From Halobaculum halobium (GTDB lineage: Archaea; Halobacteriota; Halobacteria; Halobacteriales; Haloferacaceae), in assembly GCF_030127145.1 (NCBI RefSeq), contig NZ_CP126159.1:1-64000 (forward strand): a stretch of 64,000 nucleotides of DNA, in the 5' to 3' direction. How positions within the stretch are numbered: the first letter of the stretch is position 1; each line of letters opens with the position of its first letter. Below are positions 28,717-38,069 of the stretch, piece by piece. A model generated the notes under the pieces. It was not told the DNA's origin. It did not search any database and saw only the letters and a list, made by a program, of their open reading frames with translations. The translations under genes and the position numbers were made by a program.

Positions 28717-29525
28717 GTCGCCGCTCGCGGACGGCAGCGGTTTTCGACCGCGAGCTTCGAACGCTCGTCCGAACGCGGTCGTTACTCGCGGTCGCAGCCG
28801 CGTTCGCGTTGATCGTGATCGCCGTCGCTGGTGGGGCAGTCGGCGCGCCTGGCGGGTACGTTTCGCTCACGTTGGACTTGCTGACTGTGGTCGAAGTCCT
28901 TGTGCCGGTGTTGTCGTTCGGAATCGTGTACCGCTCGATCCGAGGGGACGCAGAGCGGTCAGAGCTCGACGTGATACGGACGTATCCCATTTCGCGGGTG
29001 GAGTACGTCGTCGGCGTCTATCTTGGCCGGACGTTCGGGGTGCTTGCAGTTGTTTCGGCGTCACTGGCGGTTGCTGGCGCGCTCGCATCGTTCGCCTCGC
29101 CCAGCGCTGCCTCGTTCCTCGCAACCCACTCAGCGGGCGACTCACCGATTGTATTCGTTCGCTTCGTCGCCCTCGCGATGTTGTACGCGCTGACCGTCTC
29201 GGCGGTGATCACTGCCGCCTCCGCGGCCGCGCGGACCACCAGAGAGGCGCTCGCGGTCGGTGTCGCCCTCGTCGTAGCTGTCGCCGTCGGCCTCGATCTC
29301 GCGATCGTCGGGCTCCTCTCCGGCGGCGTCGTCGGTGGCGGTCTCGAGGCGTTACTCGGAGTGAGCCCGGCCGCGTTCCGCGGGCTCGTGATCGAACTCG
29401 CGGTCGCGCCGGCCTTGGCGTCGCCGCCACCGATTCCGGCGGCGTCACCGGCTGTGAGTCTTTTCGGACTTGCCGGCTGGACAGCAATATCGCTGGGTAT
29501 CGCTTGCCTCGCTGTCTGGCGATAA
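28713..29525 (+). CDS. nosY: NosY ABC transporter permease
   Basis: 270 residues from ATG 28713. It begins with a cytosolic stretch typical of ABC-2 permeases (VFDRELRTLVRTRSLLAVAA) and contains about six hydrophobic helices, the last near the C-terminus (LFGLAGWTAISLGIACLAVW). A conserved cytosolic element EVLVPVLSFGIVYRSIRGDAER lies between helices 2 and 3. With NosF it makes the transporter that supports NosD. The gene ends the nosLDFY operon. Confidence 0.93.
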   Translation: MSRRSRTAAVFDRELRTLVRTRSLLAVAAAFALIVIAVAGGAVGAPGGYVSLTLDLLTVVEVLVPVLSFGIVYRSIRGDAERSELDVIRTYPISRVEYVVGVYLGRTFGVLAVVSASLAVAGALASFASPSAASFLATHSAGDSPIVFVRFVALAMLYALTVSAVITAASAAARTTREALAVGVALVVAVAVGLDLAIVGLLSGGVVGGGLEALLGVSPAAFRGLVIELAVAPALASPPPIPAASPAVSLFGLAGWTAISLGIACLAVWR

Positions 29526-29941
29526 CACCGCTTCGACGATTTGGGTCGACGGTGTTCAAAACGGTGGACACAGCACCATCCGGTTTCGGACCGTAGCGAA
29601 CCGTGGCTGATCGACACCGACGAACCACCGCCGGGCGCCGGGGTCCCGGAAGTGCTCCGTGACGAGACGAACTCCGCGGGCAGATCCCGTCCCGAGCGCC
29701 GAGCGGTTGTCCGAGGAGGATTGGGAACCGACTAACGGTGTACGTGTAGTGTTGGGGCCCACCGTATGAACATAGAACACCAGTGGCTCACCCAGATCAC
29801 TAACTACTCAGTGCTGCTCATCGACGGCCTGTTGATGTGAGCATTTCACACCTGAACATATCGCCACTGCGTGGTTCTCGGCGGTGGTGTGAGTCTGCTT
29901 CGATTCGTAGTCGTCAGATCCAGGCGGTACCTCACGTCAGT
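29526..29941. other. Intergenic stretch between nosY and the sulfurtransferase
   Basis: 416 bases between convergent genes. The only ATG-led frame of note is a 24-codon one at 29766 (MNIEHQWLTQITNYS), which could be the start of a lost gene. I see no RNA gene or clear terminator. Confidence 0.3.
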
Positions 29942-30868
29942 TCACTCTCCGACTTCGATCGGAACCCCGATCAAATTACCCCATTCAGTCCAGGACCCGT
30001 CGTAGTTGCGTACGTGTTCGTACCCGAGCAACTCTTCGAGCACGAACCAGGTGACCGACGAGCGCTCACCGATCCGGCAGTAGACGATCACGGTGTCGTC
30101 GGGATCGATCCCGCGTGACTCGTACACCGCTCGGAGATCGTCCGGCGATTTGAACCTGCCGTCCGGGCGGACGTTCTCCGCCCAGAAGACGTTCGTCGCC
30201 CCCGGGATGTGGCCGCCGCGCAGTGCACCCTCATCAATCCCCGGCGGCTTCGTGATGTCGCCGCGGAACTCCTCCGGGAGGCGGACGTCGATAAACACCG
30301 TCTCTGGATGAGTGTTGAGCGCCTCGCGTACGTCCTCGCGATATGCTCGCACCGCAGGCCTGGCTGGGGGATCGAGCGTGCCTCCGTACTCCACAGTCGG
30401 AGGGGAAACCTGTTCGGTCGTGATTGGGTAGTCGTAGTCAGTCCAGTACTCACGGCCGCCATCCATAATCCGGACGTCGGGGTGACCGTAGTAGGTGAGC
30501 TGCCAGTAGAAGTGCGTCGCAAACCAGTTCGAATTGTCGCCGTAGACCACGACGGTCGTGTCCGCGGTGATCCCACACGATCCGAGGAACGACTCCATTT
30601 CACGAGGTCCAAGGATATCGTGGGAATCGGCCGATCGAAGGTCGGTCCGCCAATCGACGTCCACGGCGCCCGGCGCGTGCCCGGTCTCGTAAAACGCCGT
30701 GTTAACGTCGACTTCAAGCAGCCGCATGTCGGAGTCGGCGGCGGCGAACTGGCCCAGTCGGGCGTCAACCCAATCAGGGCTGACCAGTACGTCTACTGGA
30801 TACTGTGTCTCTGCCGATGCGTCGGTTCGCGTTCGATTGGCGTCGTCTGGTGGGTTCTCGGCGGTCAT
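29942..30868 (-). CDS. Thiosulfate/3-mercaptopyruvate sulfurtransferase (two-domain rhodanese)
   Basis: 308 residues from ATG 30868, the usual size of a tandem rhodanese. The N-terminal domain (about 25-150) has lost the catalytic Cys (VVVYGDNSNWFAT). The C-terminal domain (about 165-305) has the active loop YCRIGERSS, with Cys and the two Arg that bind thiosulfate in the TST subgroup. It transfers sulfane sulfur from thiosulfate to an acceptor such as cyanide or a thiol. No signal peptide is seen, so it is cytoplasmic. Its ATG overlaps the stop of an HTH regulator, so the pair is one operon, and the regulator may control it. It adds to the sulfur genes found at 39-45 kb. Confidence 0.93.
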   Translation of the reverse strand: MTAENPPDDANRTRTDASAETQYPVDVLVSPDWVDARLGQFAAADSDMRLLEVDVNTAFYETGHAPGAVDVDWRTDLRSADSHDILGPREMESFLGSCGITADTTVVVYGDNSNWFATHFYWQLTYYGHPDVRIMDGGREYWTDYDYPITTEQVSPPTVEYGGTLDPPARPAVRAYREDVREALNTHPETVFIDVRLPEEFRGDITKPPGIDEGALRGGHIPGATNVFWAENVRPDGRFKSPDDLRAVYESRGIDPDDTVIVYCRIGERSSVTWFVLEELLGYEHVRNYDGSWTEWGNLIGVPIEVGE

Positions 30869-31584
30869 AGTTGCTGGTTTGCGAATCGTTTCGCCAGCTC
30901 CGCGGTCGCTCGTCGGAGCCGATACGACACGGTCGAACGGGGTAGTTCAAGTTCCTCGGCGAGTTCGTCGAGCGTCACCTCACGGGGCGTTTCGAAGTAG
31001 CCGCGGTCGACAGATACCTTCAGGATCTCGCGCTGCTCCGCGCGGATGTCCGCTCGGGAGAGCAGCCCGCTTTCCCAGTTAGTGACCTCGATCAGATGCT
31101 TAAACGAGAACGACAGCCCTTCCCCGAGTTTTGCGGACAGCGTGTCATACAGGAGACCGATCTTCGAGTCGTCTTGCACAAGCACGCGCCACCGCACCGT
31201 ATCGCCGGTCCGGGTCTGCTCGAAGAGGACACCACCGTCGATGTATTTCGCGGCTATCAACGGGACAGCTTCGCAGTAGTCTACCTCAGAAACGTAGGTG
31301 TACGTGACCCGCCGCCGCTGTTCCTCAGTGAGGAGGCTCGTCGTTCGGGTCGAATTACACTCCCGACCGCTGATCGACTCGCGCTCGACGGACTCGTCCA
31401 ACAGCAGGTCGTCGACGGCCGCGAGGTCAGCAGGGTCTCCCGTTACCGATTCCAGCGTCCATAGTTCCGAAGGGTCGAGACACGAGTATATCGCCTCAGA
31501 CCGCAGCGAATCGCGATCCATGAACAGGTCGACGTACTCATCGGCTCCGGCGTCATACGTTATTTCGAACGTGAAGTCGTACAT
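30865..31584 (-). CDS. Bacterio-opsin-activator-type HTH regulator
   Basis: 239 residues. I choose ATG 31584 (MYDFTFEITYDAG), since the upstream extension to 31788 is not acidic and not family-like. The N-terminal 150 residues form the sensory beta-rich domain common in haloarchaeal HTH_10 proteins. The C-terminal helix-turn-helix (about 185-235) contains ILKVSVDRGYFETPREVTL then LAEELELPRSTVSYRLRRA, the HTH_10 signature. The protein is expected to bind DNA and respond to redox, light or metabolite signals. It is co-transcribed with the sulfurtransferase and may regulate it or the nearby oxidase genes, which is inference from position. Confidence 0.9.
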   Translation of the reverse strand: MYDFTFEITYDAGADEYVDLFMDRDSLRSEAIYSCLDPSELWTLESVTGDPADLAAVDDLLLDESVERESISGRECNSTRTTSLLTEEQRRRVTYTYVSEVDYCEAVPLIAAKYIDGGVLFEQTRTGDTVRWRVLVQDDSKIGLLYDTLSAKLGEGLSFSFKHLIEVTNWESGLLSRADIRAEQREILKVSVDRGYFETPREVTLDELAEELELPRSTVSYRLRRATAELAKRFANQQL

Positions 31585-31737
31585 CAGCAGGTGAGTTTGT
31601 GGGTGCCGACCAGCGTCGTCTGCCACGGCTGTGACAGCGGCGATCTGGTGGAGTTCATTGATCGTGTCTCGGTGCGTGAGCCGGTTGGCTCTCGACAACA
31701 CTCCCGATATGGGTTCCAGAGACGTACCGTGTCTCGT

Positions 31738-31977
31738 ATGGAAGTTCCAAACCCAACCACCGGGGTAGTTGGTGCGCTCCGGAGCCACCTACTGGTCCCC
31801 GCATTCGTCGCGCTCGTCGCCGGCGTCGGCGGCGTCGTCTTCGGGTTCTCCCACGACGACGTCGTCACCGCGCTGGGTGCGTTATTGTTCATCCCGAGCG
31901 CGTTGCTATTGTTCGGCATCGTTGCCAAGCGCCATGAGATCGGCCCGTTCGGCTCCACCTCACGTCGGACGGACTGA
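31738..31977 (+). CDS. Small two-helix membrane protein
   Basis: 79 residues from ATG 31738. Two hydrophobic helices at about 18-37 (LLVPAFVALVAGVGGVVFGF) and 42-60 (VVTALGALLFIPSALLLFGI) are linked by a short DD turn. The C-terminus KRHEIGPFGSTSRRTD is hydrophilic. The frame extending upstream to 31591 is rejected because it is Arg/Ser-rich and overlaps the regulator promoter. It stands alone on the plus strand, so a function cannot be assigned. Confidence 0.6.
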   Translation: MEVPNPTTGVVGALRSHLLVPAFVALVAGVGGVVFGFSHDDVVTALGALLFIPSALLLFGIVAKRHEIGPFGSTSRRTD

Positions 31978-32092
31978 CGGCTATCTGCGCTCCGTTCGAT
32001 GGACTTCAGTTCGGTTCCGCTTCGAACCCCGCGCCTGTACTGGTTCATCAACTGTGTTTCAGAGGCTGAGCAACCACTGCGAGCTGCCTCGG

Positions 32093-32338
32093 TCACGTTC
32101 CACCTCGGATCCGTGCGGCCACGAGTCGGTCGACGTTGTACATGACCACCGCAACTGACCCCAGTATCGTCGCGAGGTAGACGATCAACTGGGGCGGTCC
32201 GGAGGCGGCGCCGCCCAGCGCGGCGCCCACGAACCCGACAACGAGCAGCTCTGCCCACGTGATTAGCACGCGCGACAGCAGCAGCGTCCCAACTGGCGAG
32301 ACACGCTCAACTGTCCCAGTCCTGGATTTATCACTCAT
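32093..32338 (-). CDS. Small membrane protein of the cyd operon
   Basis: 81 residues from ATG 32338, starting one base after the cydB stop. Two hydrophobic segments at about 22-42 (LITWAELLVVGFVGAALGG) and 49-68 (LIVYLATILGSVAVVMYNV) are preceded by a basic cytosolic start MSDKSRTGTVER. Its position suggests an accessory subunit of cytochrome bd oxidase, comparable in role to the small CydX/CydS subunits of bacteria, but I see no sequence similarity to either. It is the last gene of the operon. Confidence 0.7.
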   Translation of the reverse strand: MSDKSRTGTVERVSPVGTLLLSRVLITWAELLVVGFVGAALGGAASGPPQLIVYLATILGSVAVVMYNVDRLVAARIRGGT

Positions 32339-32339
32339 A

Positions 32340-33341
32340 TTAGTACGCCTCCTCTGCCGATATCGGCCCGCTGAACGCCGAGTACAGCACGACAAAGTAC
32401 GTCGCCACGAGCGGCAACAAAAGCGCCGCGCCGATCGACATGAGATTCAGCGGCAGCGTCGAGACGATCGCGTCGGCGACGGTGAGGTTCGCGGCGGGGT
32501 CGACGCTCGGGTACATGACCACCGCGACGACCGCAATGAGCCCGTACGTTAGACCCGCAGCTGCAGCGAGCGCAGCGAGGTTCGACCCGCGTCGGAGCGT
32601 GACCACGTAGCCGCCCGCGAGCACGATCGAAGCGACGACGAGTCCGATCACCGGTGCCGTCAACAGCGCGTCGACGCCGGCGGGGAGCCGAACTGCGAGG
32701 ACCCCGAGCGTCAGTATTACCGAGAGCAGATACGCCGCGACTGCGCCGGTACCGATCCGCCGCACGGATTCCGGAAGCGCGCTTTGAGCCTTCAACCGTA
32801 GGAACGCGGCTCCGGAGACGACTGTCAGTGCCGTCACGGTAACCCCGACGACGACGCCAACGAGCGTGAATGACCGAGGGCTTCCGGCGAGCCAGTTGCC
32901 CGCGAATGCGCCGAGGAGAAATGGCGCGAGGACGCTCCCGGCAACGAACGATCGGCCCCACCAGCGCTGCCACCGTTCGTCGTGGCGCTGTTCGTACATC
33001 TCCGGAGCGAGCCCACGGAGGATGAGCGCGCCGAGGATCCCAAACATGAGGAGGTAGTGGCGGCTGAACAGGTTGGCATACACCGACGGAAATGCGGCGA
33101 ACAACGCACCCCCGAAGACCACGAGCCACACCTCGTTTCCGTCCCAGAACGGGCCGATAGCAGAGAGGACCGTTTCGCGCGCTTCGTCGTCGTCGAGCGT
33201 CGCGAATATCGCGCCCGCGCCGAAGTCGAACCCATCGAGAAACAGAAACGTCCCCAGCATAGCGAACACCAGCGCGAACCACAGCTCCGGCAGCGGCAAA
33301 CCGAACAGCGGCCCCGCCGCGAGCGTCTCGACGCTAGTCAT
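32340..33341 (-). CDS. cydB: Cytochrome bd oxidase subunit II
   Basis: 333 residues from ATG 33341, overlapping the cydA stop by eight bases. The family start LPELWFALVFAMLGTFLFLDGFDFGAGAI (quoted in part: FLDGFDFGAG) and WDGNEVWLVV are plain, and about eight to nine membrane helices follow. CydB pairs with the heme-bearing CydA in the membrane to reduce O2 with electrons from quinol without proton pumping. High-affinity bd oxidases serve at low oxygen or in the presence of sulfide and nitric oxide, which fits the neighbouring sulfur and nos genes. The in-frame stretch upstream to 33443 is cydA sequence in another frame and is not part of this gene. Confidence 0.95.
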   Translation of the reverse strand: MTSVETLAAGPLFGLPLPELWFALVFAMLGTFLFLDGFDFGAGAIFATLDDDEARETVLSAIGPFWDGNEVWLVVFGGALFAAFPSVYANLFSRHYLLMFGILGALILRGLAPEMYEQRHDERWQRWWGRSFVAGSVLAPFLLGAFAGNWLAGSPRSFTLVGVVVGVTVTALTVVSGAAFLRLKAQSALPESVRRIGTGAVAAYLLSVILTLGVLAVRLPAGVDALLTAPVIGLVVASIVLAGGYVVTLRRGSNLAALAAAAGLTYGLIAVVAVVMYPSVDPAANLTVADAIVSTLPLNLMSIGAALLLPLVATYFVVLYSAFSGPISAEEAY

Positions 33342-34766
33342 CGCTGGATACCCCCGCAGGAGTCTCCTGGTCGGGCGTCGGATCCGGCATCGACTCGATT
33401 TCATCGCTGCCGGGCGGGCCATTCCGGATGATCCGGGCAACAACGTACGTGTACAACGCGAGTAGCGTGGTGTAGACGCCGACGAAGCCGGCGAGCGTGA
33501 TCGCCGCCTCGGTCCCAGTTAGTCCAGGCGAAACGCCCTCACTCGTCTTGAGTACCCCCTGGATCACCCACGGCTGGCGGCCAACTTCGGTGACGATCCA
33601 GCCGAGTTCGACCGCGACGATCCCGAGCAGACTCGAGCCCATCAACGCCTTGTGCAGGAGCCCGTCTTCGAATAACCCACCCGTGAACCACCGGTAGCCG
33701 CCCCAGAACGCCAGCAGGATGAACCAAAAGCCCATCCCGACCATGGCTCGGAAGGACCAGAACACGATAGCGACGGGCGGCGCTTCCGAGTCGAAGGAGT
33801 TCAGCCCCCGTATCTCCGCGGTCGGGTCTCCCCGCCAGCGAGCCAGGACGCGCCGCCGGGAATCCCGATACCGAACAGTTCCTTCGCTCGCGGGTCGGTT
33901 AGCTGACTCAGGTCCGTCGGTATCGCGAAGATGTACTCGGGGACGTACGCCTCGGTATCCCAGACGGCCTCCATCGCAGCGAACTTCTGCGGCTGCGTCT
34001 CGTACACGTGACGGGCGTACAGATCGCCTTGTAACACCTGCAGCGGCGCGGTGATCAACAGTGCGACGAGCGCGATCTTGAGCGTCTTCTGCCAGAACGC
34101 GATATGTTCGACGGGGTAGCCCCACACGTGGTGGCGGTAAACGTAGTAGGCTGCGACGCCCGCCATGAACAGCGCGACCGACTCGACTGCCGCGTTCTGC
34201 ATGTGGACGAACATGAACCCAAATCGCGGGTTTAGATACGCCGCTATCGGGTCGACCAAGTGGACGATCGTCTGGCCGTTCTCGGTGGCGACTTCGTAGC
34301 CCCGTGGGGTTTGCATCCACGAGTTCGCGATGAGGATCCAAACGGCCGACAACCACGTCCCGAGACCGACCGCCACGCTGGAGATCATGTACAGCCGGTC
34401 CGACACCCGCTCGCGCCCGAACACGAAGATCCCGAGGAACGTCGCCTCAAGCATGAACGCCATCATGCCCTCGACGGCGAGCGGACCACCGAACAACTCG
34501 CCCGCGGCCGTCGAGAACGCCGCGAAATTCGTCCCGAACTCAAACTCCAGCACGATCCCCGTAACCGTTCCGACGACAAACGAGACCGCGAATATCTTTG
34601 TCCAGAAGCGACGCAACTGTTCGTACACGGGATCGCCGCCTCGAACGTCTTTCCACGTGAAGTAGATGAGGAAGGGCGCAAGGCCCATACTCATCACCGG
34701 AAAGATGATGTGGACGATCGTTGTCAGGGCGAATTGGAGCCTGCTTGCGATTATGGGGTCGATCAT
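33334..34766 (-). CDS. cydA: Cytochrome bd oxidase subunit I (frameshifted)
   Basis: From ATG 34766 the N-terminal frame gives His19 (heme b595 ligand, in TTIVHIIFP), the EGMMAFMLEATFLG acid cluster and His188 (FVHMQNAAVES, heme b558). The frame stops near 33798. The C-terminal half, with SFRAMVGMGFWF carrying the second b558 ligand Met, is in another frame from about 33830. One more G in the run complementary to 33830-33833 gives WLAGGGDPTAEIRGLNSFD and a protein of about 478 residues, a normal length for the short Q-loop type. With CydB it forms the quinol oxidase. The break is probably a sequencing error; otherwise the oxidase would be dead. Confidence 0.93.
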
Positions 34767-34965
34767 TATTGATATGTCTGGGAGTTGCCGTTACGGTGCT
34801 TTCTGCACGAACGTCATAGTTCGGGTCGCTCAATACGAACAACACACTACGGATCGTTAACCACCCGTTTGGCGTAGGACAACTACCGTACCGACGTGAT
34901 TGTCAGTTGATAGGGCTGCGGTCAGTTCCTTGGTCAATCCCCCCACGCTGAAGCCACACCTCACA

Positions 34966-34979
34966 TTGTCGCAGGACAA
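34966..34979. promoter_or_regulatory. Short inverted repeat in the cydA-oxidase intergenic region
   Basis: TTGTC-GCAG-GACAA lies about 38 bases before the ATG at 35017, inside the 250-base divergent region shared with cydA. It could be an operator for oxygen-dependent control. It is short enough to arise by chance. Confidence 0.2.
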
Positions 34980-35016
34980 ACGATCATCCATACTGGGTCC
35001 TCCATTGAGCGAACCT

Positions 35017-36816
35017 ATGGACGTTGGGCCACAACTAGCGTTGACTATCCTCATGGGGGCGCTTCTGTTTGGAGTCGCCTTCTGGGTCTCTCGGCTGGAG
35101 AACTGGCGGGTTGCATCGACGGCGGCCGACGGCGCCGCTACCGGCGATCGATACGGTCGCGAGAAACCGTCCGGTGTGATCCGGTGGCTTACCACGGTCG
35201 ACCACAAGGACATCGGGCTCATGTACGGCGTCTACGCCGTCAGCATGTTCGCATGGGCCGGCGGAGCCGCGGTCTTGATGCGTGCTGAGTTGATTACGCC
35301 GGAGTCAGATCTCTTCGCGGCCACGTTCTACAACTCGCTGCTGACGACCCACGGTATTGCGATGTTACTGCTGTTCGGGACGCCGATCCTTGCTGCGTTC
35401 GGAAACTACCTCATCCCACTGATCATCGGCGCCGACGACATGGCGTTCCCACGCATCAACGCCATCGCATTCTGGCTCCTTCCGTTCGGAACGGTGTTCG
35501 TGTTTGCCGGCTTCCTCCCGATCGAGGGACTGATCCCTGCCCAGACGGCATGGACGATGTACCCGCCGCTGTCCGCCGGGATTGGTGCCGGTAATCAGGG
35601 GAATGTCGGGGTCGACCTGATGCTGCTGGGGCTGCATCTGACCGGAATCGGCGCGACGATGGGCGCGATCAATTTCATCGTCACCATCTTTACCGAACGC
35701 GCCGAGGAGGTAACTTGGGCAAATCTCGATATCTTCTCGTGGACCATTCTAGTGCAGTCTGGACAGATCCTGTTCGCGTTCCCACTGCTGGGCTCTGCGA
35801 TGATCCTCCTCCTACTCGATCGGAACTTCGGGACGACGTTCTACGCCGTTGACGGAGGCGGCCCGATCCTCTGGCAACACCTGTTCTGGTTCTGGGGCCA
35901 CCCCGAAGTATACATCCTGATCCTCCCGGCGATGGGGATCATCAGTCTGCTCATTCCCAGGTTCTCTGGGCGCAAGCTGTTCGGATTCAAGTTCGTCGTC
36001 TACTCCACGCTAGCGATCGGCGTGCTCTCGTTCGGCGTGTGGGCTCACCACATGTTCACGACGGGCATCGACCCGCGCCTGCGCGGGTCATTCATGGCAG
36101 TCACGCTCGCGATCGCGATCCCGTCCGCCGTGAAGACGTTCAACTGGATTACGACGATGTGGGGCGGAACGCTCCGTCTCACGGTGCCGATGCTGTTCAG
36201 TATCGGCTTCCTCTCGAACTTCATCATCGGCGGTGTGACGGGCGTGTTCCTCGCTTCGATCCCCGTCGACCTCGTACTCCACGATACCTACTACGTCGTC
36301 GGCCACTTCCACTACTTCCTGATGGGCGGGATGGTGTTCGCCGTGTTTGCGGGTATCTACTACTGGTTCCCGCTGTTCACGGGTCGGTGGTACCAGCGCC
36401 GTCTCGGGAGAGCGCATTTCTGGCTGACACTCATCGGGACAAACATCACGTTCTTCGCGATGATCCTCCTCGGGTACGGCGGCATGCCCCGCCGGTACGC
36501 GAGCTATCTCACACAGTTCACCGACCTCCACCAGATCGCATCGGTCGGCGCACTGTTCATCACTGTCGGGCAGTTGATCTTCCTCTGGAACGTCGTGCAG
36601 TCGTGGTTCGAGGGGAAACGCGTCGAGAGCGGCGACCCCTGGGATCTCAAGGCCGACGACGTGTTCACGGAGGAATGGGCGTGGTTCGAACGGCAACGTG
36701 AGACAGCACTCACCGACGGCGGCGACGCGGACGGTGAGGCCGTCTCCAACGACGGCCAGCCAACGGCCGAGACCGAGGGCCCGACGCGCGACCGATCAAC
36801 GGGTGACGACGACTGA
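35017..36816 (+). CDS. Heme-copper cytochrome oxidase subunit I
   Basis: 599 residues from ATG 35017 (MDVGPQLALTILMG); the longer frame from 34900 lacks family character. About 13 membrane helices. Metal ligands are visible: TTHGIAMLL (low-spin heme His), WGHPEVYI (CuB His and cross-linked Tyr, with the Glu of A1-type oxidases), AHHMFTTG (two CuB His) and VGHFHYF (heme a3 and heme a His). PDP-loop-type GADDMAFPRINA is present. It reduces O2 to water and pumps protons in the cell membrane. No CuA subunit II or subunit III gene is adjacent, so the partner must lie elsewhere or the electron donor differs. The C-terminal 60 residues are an acidic tail. The gene overlaps the next one by ATG/TGA sharing. 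Confidence 0.95.
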   Translation: MDVGPQLALTILMGALLFGVAFWVSRLENWRVASTAADGAATGDRYGREKPSGVIRWLTTVDHKDIGLMYGVYAVSMFAWAGGAAVLMRAELITPESDLFAATFYNSLLTTHGIAMLLLFGTPILAAFGNYLIPLIIGADDMAFPRINAIAFWLLPFGTVFVFAGFLPIEGLIPAQTAWTMYPPLSAGIGAGNQGNVGVDLMLLGLHLTGIGATMGAINFIVTIFTERAEEVTWANLDIFSWTILVQSGQILFAFPLLGSAMILLLLDRNFGTTFYAVDGGGPILWQHLFWFWGHPEVYILILPAMGIISLLIPRFSGRKLFGFKFVVYSTLAIGVLSFGVWAHHMFTTGIDPRLRGSFMAVTLAIAIPSAVKTFNWITTMWGGTLRLTVPMLFSIGFLSNFIIGGVTGVFLASIPVDLVLHDTYYVVGHFHYFLMGGMVFAVFAGIYYWFPLFTGRWYQRRLGRAHFWLTLIGTNITFFAMILLGYGGMPRRYASYLTQFTDLHQIASVGALFITVGQLIFLWNVVQSWFEGKRVESGDPWDLKADDVFTEEWAWFERQRETALTDGGDADGEAVSNDGQPTAETEGPTRDRSTGDDD

Positions 36817-37208
36817 TGTCAGGTGCGACACCCGAGACGGCCGACGATCGATTCTCCGACGACCATCCGGCCACGTCGGGGCTGTATCACGTGTTCGTCG
36901 CGTTCGGCTTCGCCGGCGCCGAGGTCGGCATTGCGCTCGGACTCCCGCTCCTGGCCGCCATCGGACTCACGATGTTCGGGTGGAGTGTGGCCGGGATGCT
37001 GGGTGAGACCGGCCTCCTTGAGGCGACCAATCGCGCTCAACATGTCGGGGCCGCCGGGGGCGTGTACGGCCTCGCGGCAGCCGGCCTGGTTGCGCTCGCC
37101 AGGCCGGCCGGGATCACGCTCCCGCAGCGTGAGCTCGCCTTCGCCGCCGCTGCCGGTGCACTGATCGCGTTCGCCGGGTACGACGCGGTCCGGCCAGACG
37201 GACGCTGA
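36816..37208 (+). CDS. Oxidase-cluster membrane protein (four helices)
   Basis: 130 residues from ATG 36816, which shares bases with the oxidase stop codon, so translation is coupled. The first 22 residues are hydrophilic, then about four hydrophobic stretches follow (LYHVFVAFGFAGAEVGIALG; LLAAIGLTMFGWSVAGML; VYGLAAAGLVALARP; LAFAAAAGALIAFAGY). Similar small proteins accompany oxidase genes in haloarchaea and are called cox cluster proteins. A structural or assembly role is likely. Confidence 0.75.
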   Translation: MSGATPETADDRFSDDHPATSGLYHVFVAFGFAGAEVGIALGLPLLAAIGLTMFGWSVAGMLGETGLLEATNRAQHVGAAGGVYGLAAAGLVALARPAGITLPQRELAFAAAAGALIAFAGYDAVRPDGR

Positions 37209-37291
37209 CGACTGATTGGTCGCACGGACGCTGATCGTCGATTGGCGTGCGCCAACAGATCCTTTTGGGCATCGGGACCAATAGTGGACGT

Positions 37292-37471
37292 ATGGAAACG
37301 CGCCACGCTGTGCTGGCGCTCGTCGCGCTCGTCACGCTGGTGATGGCCGTCCGAGGAGTTGTCGCCGGCCTCAACGGGGACTTCGGGACGGTCGGCCGAC
37401 AGGTCGGCGTCGGCGGCTTCATCCTCGCGTTCGGCGTAGTATTATACCGAAACTGGGAGGCTGTCGGGTGA
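37292..37471 (+). CDS. Small two-helix membrane protein of the oxidase cluster
   Basis: 59 residues from ATG 37292 (METRHAVLALVALVTLVMAV). Two hydrophobic helices at about 5-24 and 37-53 (VGVGGFILAFGVVLYRNW) flank a loop GLNGDFGTVGRQ. The frame upstream to 37247 is less likely. It lies 83 bases after the preceding gene on the same strand. The function is unknown; it may be an oxidase accessory subunit. Confidence 0.55.
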   Translation: METRHAVLALVALVTLVMAVRGVVAGLNGDFGTVGRQVGVGGFILAFGVVLYRNWEAVG

Positions 37472-37544
37472 CTGATCTACGCAGCGTCCGCCCGCGCAAC
37501 GAGCACGACGCACACGCGAACGCGCGACCACTACTACGACATCG

Positions 37545-38069
37545 ATGAGTGAGACACGACCCTCGACCAGATCTGATGGAACCGCCGAGGAGTTGCCCGA
37601 CCGACAGGAGTCGATCGCGAGGCGACTCGTTCGCATCATCGGCGTGCAGTTCGGACTCGTGGCCGTCGGACTCCACTTCACGTGGGGACTGCCACGCGCG
37701 CTCGTGTACTTCGAAACGGGAACCCTCGCCGACCCGCGGCCGTATCTCTTCGTCGCCTCCGGCATCGCGGTGACGCTCGCACTGCTTGGACTGTACATGG
37801 TCCCGGAGTACTTCCCGGAACGTGGGGTGTTCGCGTTCGCCGCGGTCATGATGACGGTGTGGATCGGCGGATACATCTGGTGGCACCTCGGCGGCCACGG
37901 CGGTGCGATCCCCGGCGTCGACGGGTACGGGCACCCCGAGTTGGGGAACGTGGCGATCCTATTCTCCGACCAGCACCTGTTCCAGCCGCTGGACTTCGCG
38001 ACGGTGTCCTCGGAGGTGATAGCGATCACCGCCTATCTGTGGCTGCTGGCGACTGGTGGGTCCTCATAG
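37545..38069 (+). CDS. Four-helix membrane protein of the oxidase cluster
   Basis: 174 residues from ATG 37545. After a 28-residue hydrophilic start, four hydrophobic helices are seen: about 32-52 (IIGVQFGLVAVGLHFTWGL), 68-88 (LFVASGIAVTLALLGLYMV), 96-116 (VFAFAAVMMTVWIGGYIWW) and 152-170 (VSSEVIAITAYLWLLA). Several His residues lie near helix ends (HFTW, WWHLGGHGG, GHPELG, SDQHLF) and could bind heme or copper, which is speculation. It is probably a small subunit or assembly factor for the oxidase. No family identified. Confidence 0.7.
   Translation: MSETRPSTRSDGTAEELPDRQESIARRLVRIIGVQFGLVAVGLHFTWGLPRALVYFETGTLADPRPYLFVASGIAVTLALLGLYMVPEYFPERGVFAFAAVMMTVWIGGYIWWHLGGHGGAIPGVDGYGHPELGNVAILFSDQHLFQPLDFATVSSEVIAITAYLWLLATGGSS

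Noticed and set aside
33334-34766. cydA as a true pseudogene
   Set aside because: Both halves keep all heme ligands and family motifs with no other damage, and cydB and the small subunit are intact. One missing G in a run explains the break.
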